Shown in pieces: positions 8,838 through 17,050 of a stretch of DNA of 64,000 nt. Position numbers and translations under genes: made by a program. Below the pieces are notes generated by a model. The model saw only the letters and a program-made list of their open reading frames with translations, ran no database searches and had not been told where the DNA came from. This stretch comes from Promicromonospora soli. Its GTDB lineage: Bacteria > Actinomycetota > Actinomycetes > Actinomycetales > Cellulomonadaceae. The stretch is from positions 605,898 through 669,897 of the forward strand of contig NZ_BNAS01000001.1 of NCBI RefSeq assembly GCF_014653785.1, written 5' to 3'. Each line of letters opens with the position of its first letter. Position 1 is the stretch's first letter.

Positions 8838-9581
8838 ATGGCCCGAACCTCGTCCGGGGACGACGCGCGCAACGATGTAGCAGCGTCTGCCTCCAAGCAG
8901 AAGAAGCCCAAGAAGCGCCGCTGGTATCACCAGCTGTGGGACGTCTACAAGATGACCCGCAAGCAGAACCCGCTGGTCACTTGGTGGATGCTCGCCTCCT
9001 TCATCGGAGTCGTGGCGGTCGCACTGCTCATCGGCGTCCTGACGGGCCCGTGGGTCTATGCGCTCGTGATCGGCGTGCCGTTCGGCGTGCTCGCGGCGAT
9101 GTTCGTGCTGTCGCGCAGCGCGGAGAAGGCCGCCTACACGCAGATCGCCGGCCAGCCCGGTGCCGCGCGCGCCGCGCTCGGCACCGTCCGCGGTGGCTGG
9201 ACCTTCGAGGACGAGCCCGTCGCGGTCGACGCGCGCAACCAGGACTTCGTGTTCCGGGGCGTCGGCAAGGCCGGTGTGGTGCTCGTCTCTGAGGGTCCGC
9301 CGCACCGTGCGACGCGCCTGCTCGACCAGGAGCGCAAGAAGGTCAGCCGCATCCTGTCCAACGTGCCGGTCACGCTGATCCAGTGCGGCGACGGCGAGGG
9401 GCAGGTGCCGCTCACCAAGCTGGCGCGCGCGGTCACCAGGCTCAAGTCGACCCTGACCCGGGCCGAGGTGGCCGAGATCAGCAAGCGTCTCAAGGCCATC
9501 GGCGGCGTCAAGCTGCCGATCCCCAAGGGCATCGATCCCACCCGTGCCCGCCCCGACCGCAAGGGCATGCGCGGCCGCTGA
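8838..9581 (+). CDS. DUF4191 membrane protein
   Basis: A 247-residue integral membrane protein of the actinobacterial DUF4191 family, typically found directly after lipA. Residues about 20-40 are Lys/Trp-rich and cytoplasmic. Two transmembrane segments follow (WWMLASFIGVVAVALLIGVL and WVYALVIGVPFGVLAAMFVL), then a ~150-residue soluble domain with TVRGGWTFEDEPVAVDARNQ and a conserved C-terminus (LPIPKGIDPTRARPDRKGMRGR without its last residues in some relatives). Function unknown in the family; the constant neighbourhood hints at a link to lipoylation or glutamine synthetase, which is inference. ATG 8838 is preferred over an upstream TTG. A strong terminator follows. Confidence 0.85.
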   Translation: MARTSSGDDARNDVAASASKQKKPKKRRWYHQLWDVYKMTRKQNPLVTWWMLASFIGVVAVALLIGVLTGPWVYALVIGVPFGVLAAMFVLSRSAEKAAYTQIAGQPGAARAALGTVRGGWTFEDEPVAVDARNQDFVFRGVGKAGVVLVSEGPPHRATRLLDQERKKVSRILSNVPVTLIQCGDGEGQVPLTKLARAVTRLKSTLTRAEVAEISKRLKAIGGVKLPIPKGIDPTRARPDRKGMRGR

Positions 9582-9626
9582 CCGGCCGCCAACGCCGTCG
9601 GACACCCGACCGGCGAACGTGGCCAA

Positions 9627-9658
9627 GGGCGCCTCCCTGAAGGGGAGGCGCCCTCTTT
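9627..9658 (+). terminator. strong rho-independent-type terminator after the lip operon
   Basis: An 11-bp GC stem, GGGCGCCTCCC (9627-9637) and GGGAGGCGCCC (9643-9653), with a 5-nt loop, followed by TCTTT. It separates lipB-lipA-DUF4191 from glnA. Confidence 0.85.
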
Positions 9659-9764
9659 GCCAGCCCTTCATCCGTCCGATGGACGGACGCCGCCGGGCCA
9701 TGGCATGTGAGTTCTGGCACGCTGGGGAGCGCTGCCGGAGCCTCGACCAGCACGTCTTCCCGGG

Positions 9765-9823
9765 GTTACACGGCCGAGAGGCCTGAGAAACATCCCGGCA
9801 ACAATCAGTAACCAGAGAGAAAC
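9765..9823 (+). promoter_or_regulatory. probable GlnR-binding region upstream of glnA
   Basis: GTAAC (9808-9812), six bases, GAAAC (9819-9823) is an exact match to the actinobacterial GlnR half-box pattern gTnAC-n6-GaAAC. Further AC elements lie in near-helical phase upstream: GTTAC 9765, GAAAC 9787, GCAAC 9798. The sites are about 105-165 bp before the glnA start, consistent with nitrogen-dependent control. Confidence 0.55.
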
Positions 9824-9928
9824 CACCTGCCCATAGGTTCATGGCGATCCGAGTGTGACCGTGCCCCAGCTCGTCCGGCATGGTCCGACGGACTCCCCCT
9901 GAACTTATCGAGCGAGCAAGGAGCGCAG

Positions 9929-11353
9929 ATGTTCAAGAACGCCGAGGAGGCGATCGCCTTCACCCGCAACGAGGGGGTGGAGTTCGTCGACGTCCGGTTT
10001 ATCGACCTGCCGGGCATCACGCAGCACTTCAACATCCCGGTCGAGCAGTTCGACGAGGACGCCTTCAGCGAGGGCCTCATGTTCGACGGCTCGTCCATCC
10101 GCGGTTTCCAGGCGATCCACGAGTCCGACATGAAGCTCGTGCCGGACGTCGCGACGGCGTACATCGACCCGTTCCGCAAGGCCAAGACCCTGATCGTGAA
10201 CTTCTCGATCGTGGACCCGTTCACGGGTGACGCCTACGCTCGCGACCCGCGCAACATTGCGGCCAAGGCCGAGGCCTACCTGAAGTCGACCGGCATCGCC
10301 GACACCGTCTTCTTCGGTGCCGAGGCCGAGTTCTACGTCTTCGACGACGTGCGCTTCAAGACGGCCGCGAACGAGAGCTTCTACTCCATCGACTCTGTCG
10401 AAGCCGCGTGGAACACCGGCCGCGAGGAGGAGGGTGGCAACCTGGGGTACAAGACCCGCTACAAGGGCGGCTACTTCCCCACCTCGCCCAGCGACCGCTT
10501 CGCGGACCTGCGCGACGACATGGTCAAGACCCTCGGCCAGGTCGGCCTCTCCGTCGAGCGCGCGCACCACGAGGTGGGCACCGCCGGCCAGCAGGAGATC
10601 AACTACAAGTTCAACTCCCTGCTGCACGCCGCCGACGACCTGATGAAGTTCAAGTACGTCATCAAGAACGTCGCGTTCGAGGCCGGCAAGTCGGCCACGT
10701 TCATGCCGAAGCCGATCTTCGGCGACAACGGCTCGGGCATGCACTCGCACCAGTCGCTCTGGAAGAACGGCGAGCCGCTGTTCTACGACGAGAAGGGCTA
10801 CGGCGGCCTGTCCGACATCGCCCGCTGGTACATCGGCGGCATCCTGAAGCACGCGCCGTCGCTGCTCGCCTTCACCAACCCGTCGGTGAACTCGTACCAC
10901 CGCCTGGTGCCGGGCTTCGAGGCTCCCGTGAACCTCGTCTACTCGGCCCGTAACCGCTCCGCCTCGATCCGTATCCCGATCACGGGTACGTCGCCGAAGG
11001 CCAAGCGCATCGAGTTCCGTGCGCCGGACCCGTCGTCGAACCCGTACCTGGCGTTCTCTGCGATGCTGATGGCCGGCCTGGACGGCATCAAGAACCGCAT
11101 CGAGCCGCCGGCACCGGTCGACAAGGACCTGTACGAGCTGCCCCCGGAGGAGCACGCGCAGATCGCGCAGGTTCCGACGTCGCTCAACGGCGTGCTCGAC
11201 GCGCTCGAGGCCGACCACGAGTACCTCACCGCCGGTGACGTGTTCACCGAGGACCTGATCGAGACCTGGATCGCGTACAAGCGCGAGAACGAGATCGACC
11301 CGATCCGCCTGCGGCCGCACCCGCACGAGTTCGAGCTCTACTACGACATCTGA
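9929..11353 (+). CDS. glnA: glutamine synthetase type I
   Basis: Makes glutamine from glutamate, ammonia and ATP; forms the cytosolic dodecamer central to nitrogen assimilation. 474 residues, normal for GSI-beta. Family features are visible: [19 protein letters not shown], the [11 protein letters not shown]-like loop ([13 protein letters not shown]), NRSASIRIP and the C-terminal end FELYYDI. The adenylylation site is present as Tyr402 in [10 protein letters not shown], so the product is a substrate for the GlnE encoded at 31252-34593. AAGGAG sits 5 bp before the ATG at 9929. Expression is probably nitrogen-regulated through the GlnR-like elements upstream. A repeat element begins 34 bp after the stop. 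Confidence 0.98.
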   Translation: MFKNAEEAIAFTRNEGVEFVDVRFIDLPGITQHFNIPVEQFDEDAFSEGLMFDGSSIRGFQAIHESDMKLVPDVATAYIDPFRKAKTLIVNFSIVDPFTGDAYARDPRNIAAKAEAYLKSTGIADTVFFGAEAEFYVFDDVRFKTAANESFYSIDSVEAAWNTGREEEGGNLGYKTRYKGGYFPTSPSDRFADLRDDMVKTLGQVGLSVERAHHEVGTAGQQEINYKFNSLLHAADDLMKFKYVIKNVAFEAGKSATFMPKPIFGDNGSGMHSHQSLWKNGEPLFYDEKGYGGLSDIARWYIGGILKHAPSLLAFTNPSVNSYHRLVPGFEAPVNLVYSARNRSASIRIPITGTSPKAKRIEFRAPDPSSNPYLAFSAMLMAGLDGIKNRIEPPAPVDKDLYELPPEEHAQIAQVPTSLNGVLDALEADHEYLTAGDVFTEDLIETWIAYKRENEIDPIRLRPHPHEFELYYDI

Positions 11354-11386
11354 TCGCCGGTCCCCCGTGACCTGCTGAGATGCCCC

Positions 11387-11795
11387 GAAACGGCGGCTGA
11401 CCTGCGCTTACGTCTCGCGACGTTGTGCAGCGTTAGCCGCCGTTTCTCGTCATCCTGTGTAACTCTCGTGTAACTCCCCAGGCGGATCCCCGCTCCCCCG
11501 GCGTGATCCTCCGAAGCCCCTCGTGCTGGTCTTCAACCCGGCCATACTCCCGGCTCGGGGTCCCTGGTCCTCCGTCATCCGTTGGCGCGGGGCACGTCTC
11601 GGACATCGGTTCTGCCGTCAGTGCAACAGGTCCCCGCACATCGAGTCTGGGTGACGTGGTGTGCTCGGTCGGCGGGACCTGTTGCACTGCCGGCGGGTTC
11701 GGTGTCAGGGTCCCGGTGAAGCCAATGGATGACGGAGGACCAGGGGCACCGCGGTTCCCTCGATCCTCTTGATTCCCGGGGTGCCCGCCGGAGGC
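11387..11795 (-). repeat. hairpin-rich repeat element, copy A (inverted)
   Basis: About 400 bp matching 55254-55610 and 59397-59769 in reverse orientation; it holds no convincing gene. Landmarks: an end hairpin CGGCGGCTGAC (from 11390) with GTTAGCCGCCG; direct repeats GTGTAACTC at 11457 and 11468 spaced 11 bp; a perfect 16-bp inverted repeat CAGTGCAACAGGTCCC (11619-11634) and 11674-11689 with a 39-nt loop; and the end GGTGCCCGCCGGAGGC at about 11780-11795. It starts 34 bp after the glnA stop, so the end hairpin could also terminate glnA. It resembles the flank of an integration site. Confidence 0.8.
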
Positions 11796-11845
11796 TCACG
11801 ACAATTGCTTTCCGGAGTGCTCGACGTGCCCGTTACCGTTGCGCC

Positions 11846-12139
11846 ATGCGGTCACGGAAGACGCCACAGGAGAAGAAACAGCTAAGCCTTGCCAAGGACC
11901 GCCGGAACAACTACGGCGAGAACGACAAGGCGTCCCGGAAGACGATCCCGTTCCGCAAGGCCTCGGTGAACCGCGCGAACCGGCACGCGGACAGGCAAAC
12001 CCTCTCCGATGCGACCGGCGCTAACGACGCCGAGGTCAGCGAGTCAGCCGAACTGAGGCTCCGGGGTCGCCGCCCGAAGGTGTGGCGTAAGTGGCCTGAC
12101 ATGGCGCTCGGGGACTACATCAGTCAACGCAAAGCCTGA
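11846..12139 (+). CDS. conserved basic small protein
   Basis: A 97-residue, very basic protein beginning MRSRKTPQEKKQLSLAKDRR, followed by NNYGENDKASRKTIPFRKA and ending near PDMALGDYISQRK. Similar short proteins with a KKxLSxxKDRRNxYGENDKASRKxIP core occur widely in actinobacteria, often near mobile or repeat DNA; their function is unknown. The charge suggests nucleic-acid binding, which is inference only. ATG 11846 is chosen because similarity begins there; a longer frame upstream runs back into repeat copy A. No clear ribosome site is visible. It stands alone, convergent with the lipoprotein gene across a double hairpin. Confidence 0.6.
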   Translation: MRSRKTPQEKKQLSLAKDRRNNYGENDKASRKTIPFRKASVNRANRHADRQTLSDATGANDAEVSESAELRLRGRRPKVWRKWPDMALGDYISQRKA

Positions 12140-12192
12140 TGTGCCCGGCGGGGTGCGACGGGGGTGCGCGTAGGGCGCGCGCCCGGAGCGCG

Positions 12193-12238
12193 GGGGCCCC
12201 GTCGCGGGGCCCCGACGGCGGCGCGGCGGAGCCGCGCC
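12193..12238. terminator. double hairpin between convergent genes
   Basis: Two adjacent stems: GGGGCCCCG (12193-12201) with CGGGGCCCC (12205-12213), and GGCGCGGC (12220-12227) with GCCGCGCC (12231-12238), followed by TTGATCTTAT on the + strand. Likely a bidirectional terminator. Confidence 0.6.
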
Positions 12239-12293
12239 CTTGATCTTATAAAGGTCAATTCGGCAGTAGTTGCGTCGTCTGCCCCAACTCAAA

Positions 12294-12815
12294 TCATGGC
12301 CCGGGGGACCCCGTCGGGATGTCACGCAGGCAGGGGAAATCTGCCGCGACAAGCCGTCGGAATTCGTCGGCGGTCATCACTTTGTCGTTGACGAGGAACT
12401 CGTCCCGGCCGAGACCGCGGTACGGGTCGTCTTCGCGAACTTCGGTACCTTCGGAGTGATTACTCATGTCGATCGAAAGCCCAAACCAGTCGAGGCTCTG
12501 ATACGAGCCCTCGACCTCCTGCCAATGTTCCGAGTCCAGACGAATGATGTCCGACGTGCCGCCGACATAGCCCTTGGCCGCCCAGTCCGGCTCCATGTCG
12601 TCAGCGTCCGATTCGTAGGACGCGATCTCCGCGCCAAGTGGTTCATCGTCCTGGCAGCGTCGGACGATGACCGACAGGACGCCGTCATCCTCGCGCACAC
12701 CCACCGGCGTTGGAACTGGGTCCGACGGGAGGAAAGGGACGCACCCGCCCAACGCAATGGCCAAGACAATCGTTGACGCGCCGACACCAGCGACTTCTCG
12801 GGCGGTCCCTAGCAT
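12294..12815 (-). CDS. putative lipoprotein, unknown function
   Basis: A 173-residue exported protein. From ATG 12815 the N-terminus is a short hydrophobic signal ending in the lipobox LGGC with Cys25 as the expected lipidation site, preceded by AGGGATCGAAG as ribosome site. The mature part is acidic, with many Asp/Glu (SYESDADDMEPDW, NHSEGTEVREDDPYRG) and no domain I recognise. It is the last gene of a minus-strand set after a GntR-type regulator and a frameshifted acetyltransferase; only 26 bp separate it from the latter's ancestral stop. Surface or cell-envelope location is predicted; role unknown. Confidence 0.6.
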   Translation of the reverse strand: MLGTAREVAGVGASTIVLAIALGGCVPFLPSDPVPTPVGVREDDGVLSVIVRRCQDDEPLGAEIASYESDADDMEPDWAAKGYVGGTSDIIRLDSEHWQEVEGSYQSLDWFGLSIDMSNHSEGTEVREDDPYRGLGRDEFLVNDKVMTADEFRRLVAADFPCLRDIPTGSPGP

Positions 12816-12841
12816 CTTCGATCCCTTCCCGCTGCATCTTT

Positions 12842-13350
12842 TCAGCGCACGGCATAGACGGCGGCGGGTTCGGTGAGTCCGTCGCCGTAGTGGTGCGTGA
12901 GGGTGGCGATTCTCTCTGGGCACCGAGGCGTTCGTAGAGACGGATCGCTGCGCGGTCCTTAAGCATGACGTCGAACGCGATCGCGAGTCCCCGAGCCTTC
13001 GCGTAAGTGGTTGCGGCCTCCATCAGGAGACGTCCGGCGCCGCTGCCACGGTGGCTGGGGTCGATGAAGAGTCGCACGGGGATTGCCAGGCGGTCGACGT
13101 CGCCGCCCGTGTGCTCGTGCCAGACTCGCGCTGCGTCATCGTTCACTGTGGCACGCGTGAGGGTAATCTGCCCGATCGGCTCGTCGTCGTTGACGGCGGT
13201 CCAACTGCGCAGCTCGTTCGGGTGGCGCAGCCATGCCTCTGGGTCGGCTACGCCCTCAACGGGATAGCCGTCGAGCGCGTGTACTCGGTCCAGGGCACCG
13301 GCGAGGGCGGGTAGGTCATCGTCACGGCGTGGGCGGATCGCGACGGTCAT
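12842..13350 (-). pseudogene. GNAT acetyltransferase with a 2-bp frameshift
   Basis: N-terminal ~145 codons encode a clear GNAT fold: the acetyl-CoA loop appears as PSHRGSGAGRLLMEAA, then FDVMLKDRAAIRLYERLGAQR. At the microsatellite TTCTCTCT (12910-12917, + strand) the frame breaks. Removing one GA pair restores the expected family end IATLTHHYGDGLTEP and a stop at 12842-12844. Without that, translation runs out of family into the lipoprotein gene. The break could be a fixed mutation, phase variation at the dinucleotide tract, or a sequencing error. It starts 4 bp after the GntR-type regulator gene, and its ancestral stop is 26 bp before the lipoprotein. Confidence 0.7.
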
Positions 13351-13354
13351 TGGC

Positions 13355-14077
13355 TTAGTCCTCCACGGGCATGTCGTAGTCGAGTGCTGAGTAGTCGGCG
13401 CGCATGCGGAAGTTGGTGACCTCGAACGGCTGCTTGTCGGCCGTCATGCCTGTGTGCCACAGGTCGATGACCGGCACCCCTGCGGGAAGGTCAAGCCCCT
13501 CGGCCTCTTCCCGGGTGGCTGGCCGAGCGGAGATCTCTTCGCGGATGTACGCGATGGTGTAGCCCGCTTCCTCGAGCCGCCCGTAGAGGCTTCCCTTGCC
13601 GAGATTCTCAGCCTTCGCCAGAACCGTGCCCGTGGCGATGGACCAGGGCAGGAACGTGATCCCGATCTGCATCGGCTCCTCGTCGGCGTAGTACCAGTTC
13701 TCGCGCCGCACGACGTCGGTTCCCGGCTCAACGCCGAGCCGTTCCGCGACCTGCGTCGAGGCGGGGACTCGTTCCGCACTGCGGACCTCGACACGGGGCG
13801 TCTTGCCCTGCGCTCGGGTTTCTGCGCCGAACGGTCCGTGCGTCGTGATGGCTCGCATGGAGTTGCCGTATCGGCGTCGTCCGAACCGCATCCATCGGGG
13901 CCGCTCGCGGACGAACGATCCCCGGCCGTGCTCGCTGCGCACTAGGCCCTCTTGGACCAGTTCTTGGATGGCCGCGCGGGCGGTGTTCCGCGCCCCGTGG
14001 TAGGTCGCGGCGAGGACTCGTTCGGAGGGCAGCTTGTCGCCGGGGGCGTACTCGCCGCTTGTGATCGCGTCCCGCAC
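13355..14077 (-). CDS. GntR-family regulator with UTRA domain, N-terminus shortened
   Basis: A 240-residue HutC-type regulator. The winged helix is visible as GEYAPGDKLPSERVLAAT through GLVRSEHGRGSFV, and the UTRA effector domain covers about 80-235 (RENWYYADEEPMQIGITFLP, GVPVIDLWHTGM). Relatives begin with about 15-20 more residues forming the first helix (YxQIADxLRxxI). Here the open frame starts abruptly at GTG 14077 and an in-frame stop lies just upstream, so that helix is missing and DNA binding may be impaired. AGGAGG is present about 20 bp before the GTG. A 34-bp perfect palindrome sits 79 bp upstream, perhaps the boundary of the event that removed the original 5' end. Confidence 0.7.
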   Translation of the reverse strand: MRDAITSGEYAPGDKLPSERVLAATYHGARNTARAAIQELVQEGLVRSEHGRGSFVRERPRWMRFGRRRYGNSMRAITTHGPFGAETRAQGKTPRVEVRSAERVPASTQVAERLGVEPGTDVVRRENWYYADEEPMQIGITFLPWSIATGTVLAKAENLGKGSLYGRLEEAGYTIAYIREEISARPATREEAEGLDLPAGVPVIDLWHTGMTADKQPFEVTNFRMRADYSALDYDMPVED

Positions 14078-14155
14078 GCAGCGACCGGAGGGTGTTCCTC
14101 CTGGTCAGCGCTCGGCACTCCCGGGGATTTGAATGCACGCCGTCAACACGCCAAC

Positions 14156-14189
14156 GGCTGGGATCGTTGGAATTCCAACGATCCCAGCC
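14156..14189. repeat. 34-bp perfect palindrome with GTTGGAATTCCAAC core
   Basis: GGCTGGGATCGTTGGAA and its exact reverse complement meet at 14172/14173. The same core occurs in the 40-bp palindrome at 58161-58200 and in broken form near 55722. Here it lies between the ends of two minus-strand genes (GntR start side and carbonic anhydrase stop side), so it could act as a terminator; its recurrence near putative attachment sites suggests another origin. Confidence 0.8.
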
Positions 14190-14260
14190 GCGGCTACCGG
14201 CGGAACGGCCTCGGGTGCCCGAACAGCGATCCGACAACTACCGGTGACAGTGCAGACGTC

Positions 14261-15061
14261 CTACAGCCAGGTCACCTGTCCGGTGTCCAGGTCGTAGACC
14301 GCGGGGACGACCTTCGTGCGGCCGGCGTCCACGGCGTCCCGGATGATCTTCGAGCGCTCGAGCAGGGCATCGACCACGGAGATGACGTTCGCACGGACCA
14401 CCTCGTCGACGTAGGCGGCCTTGTCCTCCAGAGGCTTGGTCCGGCGCACGACCGGCGCGATCTCCTTGACGATGTCGATGACCTCGCCCGGCGCAGCGGG
14501 GTTGTCGCGGTTGGCCTCCACGGCGTCGACGGTGGCAGCGACGGCGCCACATCCGGTGTGTCCCAGGATCACGAGGACCGGCACCTCGTACGGGCTACCG
14601 GTCCCGAACTCCATGCTGCCGACGATGGTGTCGTCCAGAACGGTTCCGGCGGTACGTGTGACGAACAGGTCGCCGATGCCCTGGTCGAAGAGGAGCTCCG
14701 GTGACACTCGGGAGTCGACGCAGCCATGGACCAGCGCCCACGGCTCCTGGTGTTCGTCGACCGCGTGGCGGCGCTCCGCATCCTGGTCCGGGTGGATCGC
14801 ACTGCCGGCGACGAAGCGCGCGTTGCCGTCCTTCAGCCTGGCCAGAGCTTCCGCGGGAGTCTTCGGCCGTGCAGCGGACGGTGACGGTGTCGGGGAGGAT
14901 GACGCCGCAGCCCCGGCGGTGGATGGCTGGGTCTGGCATCCGCTGAGTGCCAGGGCGGCAGCCAGCCCTCCCAGGCCGACGATTCCGAGTGCCCGGCGAC
15001 GACTCACCTCGATCTCGGAGCTCGAGCTATTTGGGCCGTGTGGGTCGTGCGATGTGCGCAA
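14261..15061 (-). CDS. beta-class carbonic anhydrase, Tat-exported lipoprotein
   Basis: Interconverts CO2 and bicarbonate with a catalytic zinc. The beta-class metal ligands are present: Cys and Asp in HGCVDSRVSPE, His and Cys in GHTGCGA. The N-terminus has a twin-arginine signal (SRRRALGIVGLGGLAAALAL) ending in the lipobox LSGC with Cys42, so the enzyme should be anchored outside the membrane; a Ser/Pro/Ala linker follows. I chose TTG 15061 because CAGGAGAG lies 5-12 bp upstream; a longer frame to 15178 lacks such support. 266 residues. Most beta carbonic anhydrases are cytosolic, so the lipoprotein form is the notable feature. It is the only enzyme of this kind in the window. Confidence 0.85.
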   Translation of the reverse strand: MRTSHDPHGPNSSSSEIEVSRRRALGIVGLGGLAAALALSGCQTQPSTAGAAASSSPTPSPSAARPKTPAEALARLKDGNARFVAGSAIHPDQDAERRHAVDEHQEPWALVHGCVDSRVSPELLFDQGIGDLFVTRTAGTVLDDTIVGSMEFGTGSPYEVPVLVILGHTGCGAVAATVDAVEANRDNPAAPGEVIDIVKEIAPVVRRTKPLEDKAAYVDEVVRANVISVVDALLERSKIIRDAVDAGRTKVVPAVYDLDTGQVTWL

Positions 15062-15415
15062 GTGACTCTCCTGGCTGGGGTCGTGCTGGTCAGCATGTAT
15101 TCGCTCGGGACGAGCGGAACGCTTGAAGAGGGTTCTGATCCATCGTTTGGGGAATGCGACTCCATAGTCGCGAAGCAAAGGTTAGAGCTCGTCCAGCGCA
15201 GATGAAGCTCCGAGGAAACTTCCAGGGGCCGATAAACATCCTCGACATCGGAACCAGCACCCACTGTCCGAGCGCTCACGATGAACTTCTTCGGGCCCGG
15301 CAACCCGACTGGGACCAGCGTCGACACTCATCACGCCCGCGCTCGCTCCGGCGCCCGTATCCCCTGCCTGCTCTCCAGCGTCCGATCGACATCTGTGGTG
15401 CGCGTTGGCGAGCCG
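15062..15415. other. intergenic region without a convincing gene
   Basis: 354 bp between two minus-strand genes. It holds the carbonic anhydrase ribosome site at its left end and a small hairpin, CGCTCG (15102-15107) with CGAGCG (15111-15116). Short frames exist on both strands, but none has a ribosome site or family likeness. Confidence 0.5.
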
Positions 15416-16879
15416 TCAAGCACTAGGAACGTGGCGCGAGGCGGGCGTCTCGATCGCGGCCACTGCTGCCTGGTGGAGCTGCTCGGCGTGGCCGGGTGAG
15501 CGGCCGATCGTCGTGAGTCCGATCCGACCGTCGATGTCGAGTCCGATGAAGCTGTGGAGGATCGCGCCGATTCCGGACCGTGGGTCGAACTCCAGTCCGG
15601 CCGAGCGGACGGCGTTGATGACGTCGTCAGCGGGGCGCCCGCGCCAGGCCGGGTCGACTACGTTGTCGGTCGAGCGGTAGCAGCGTTCAGAACCGTCCTC
15701 GGCCGACCAGCTGCCCGTCTCTGCGTCGTAGTGCCCTGGAACCAGGTTGTGCAACAGAGAGAGTGGGTGCGAGGTGCCTGTCTTGCGCAGGTTGATCTCG
15801 AGGCCGTGTAGCTGCCATCCCGAGGAGGGAGATCGTGTTGCCGCGAAATCGACGCAGAAGCGGCCCATCGCACCCTGGTCCGCGAGAAGCTCGCCCACGG
15901 CCTCGCCGTACGACGTGAGGTGGTTGCGGTAGTCCGGGTTCGCCGGAAACCGACATCCCAGGTACACCTGTCCGCCGGCACCGCCGAGGAGCTGTTCGTG
16001 GGTGGAGATGACTTCTACGCGGCGGACCGGTGCGATGTCGACCTGGACACTGGGGCTGGAGAACTGGTGCCCGGTGACGAGCTCCTCGACGACTGCTCCG
16101 CCCGCGAGGTCGGAGAGATACCACGGCTCCAGGGACTCGACGGCTGCCCGCAGCTCGGCGGCGGTGGGCGAGCCCGTGAACCGGACCACGCGATTTCCGT
16201 GGCCCGTGCCGCTGTTGTCCAGCTTGATGACCACCCCGGCCGCGCCGGCATGCTGTCGCCTGATGGCCTCCGCGGCTGCCAGGACGTCGGCGACGGAGCG
16301 AACGTCTTCCTGTCCGAGCGGAAGCGGCACTCCGGCGCTGCGCATGAGTCTTCGGCCGTTGCTCTTGAACCCGAGCGGCCACAGGCTCGGCTCGGTGCCG
16401 TTGAGCGGCAACCCGAGGCGGCGGGCGACCTCCATCTCCAGATGCGTGACGTTCCACGGTTCGATATAAGCCAGGCGGCCGGACGTCATCGTCCGGATCC
16501 TTTCCATGAGGTCCGGCCGGTCCAAGAGCTTCGACGTAATCGAACGCGGGGTCGGGTCGGGGACCTCGAGGAGCCGGATCCGTGCCCGCGTGTCGTGTCG
16601 GCGGTCCGCCGGCACGAAGGACAGGTAGTACTCGAGCACGCGCTCCGTGGGGCGTTTGGCCGTCACGAAGATCATCTCCGACTCCGGCACCTGCGGAAGC
16701 ATCAGCATGGTCAGCAGCTGTCGGTGTTCCAGGGCAGGGATGCGCTGCCCGTACTCCGCGAGCAGCGACGATTCCACGCTGTACGACGGGAGAACCACCA
16801 CAGTGTGGGGCACGCGGGATCGGGGCTGGTTTGCCGACCTCGCGCGGGCCAACCGCGCCTGCGAATTGAAGGCTCCCAT
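15416..16879 (-). CDS. PGM1-type ATP-grasp ligase
   Basis: A 487-residue protein of the ATP-grasp superfamily in the subgroup related to the pheganomycin peptide ligase PGM1: an N-terminal pre-ATP-grasp domain (VVVLPSYSVESSLLAEYG, then EMIFVTAKRPTERVLEYYLS), a central ATP-grasp fold (GVVIKLDNSGTGHGNRVVRF as nucleotide-binding strand and loop, GAVVEELVTGHQFSSPSVQ) and a C-terminal PGM1-like domain (GRFCVDFAATRS, HGLEINLRKTGTSHPLSLL). EINLRKTGTSHP carries the Mg/ATP-binding Glu-x-Asn. Such enzymes form amide bonds with an amine substrate; the actual substrates here are unknown. It is divergent from a class II glutamine amidotransferase 171 bp away, which could supply ammonia or a modified amino acid to a joint pathway (inference). 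Confidence 0.8.
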   Translation of the reverse strand: MGAFNSQARLARARSANQPRSRVPHTVVVLPSYSVESSLLAEYGQRIPALEHRQLLTMLMLPQVPESEMIFVTAKRPTERVLEYYLSFVPADRRHDTRARIRLLEVPDPTPRSITSKLLDRPDLMERIRTMTSGRLAYIEPWNVTHLEMEVARRLGLPLNGTEPSLWPLGFKSNGRRLMRSAGVPLPLGQEDVRSVADVLAAAEAIRRQHAGAAGVVIKLDNSGTGHGNRVVRFTGSPTAAELRAAVESLEPWYLSDLAGGAVVEELVTGHQFSSPSVQVDIAPVRRVEVISTHEQLLGGAGGQVYLGCRFPANPDYRNHLTSYGEAVGELLADQGAMGRFCVDFAATRSPSSGWQLHGLEINLRKTGTSHPLSLLHNLVPGHYDAETGSWSAEDGSERCYRSTDNVVDPAWRGRPADDVINAVRSAGLEFDPRSGIGAILHSFIGLDIDGRIGLTTIGRSPGHAEQLHQAAVAAIETPASRHVPSA

Positions 16880-17050
16880 GTCCCTCCGATCCTGGGTCTC
16901 AGGTGATGGGGGTCGCCGGACCGGCGTAGGTCGACAGTGGGGACCATGCTATTGGGAGGCTATTGGCCAGTTGCGGGTTCGACCTCACCCGCTTCGGATG
17001 ACCCGCGGCGTCTGTCCCCGACGCACACTGGAGTGGAGAGTGAGGTTGAG

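Noticed and set aside
11387-11795. protein-coding gene inside the repeat element
   Set aside because: Short frames are not conserved between the three copies; base pairing and landmark spacing are.
15004-15327. small frame beside the PGM1-type ligase as possible peptide precursor
   Set aside because: It has only a GTG start without ribosome site, runs through the start region of the carbonic anhydrase, and shows no leader-core pattern.
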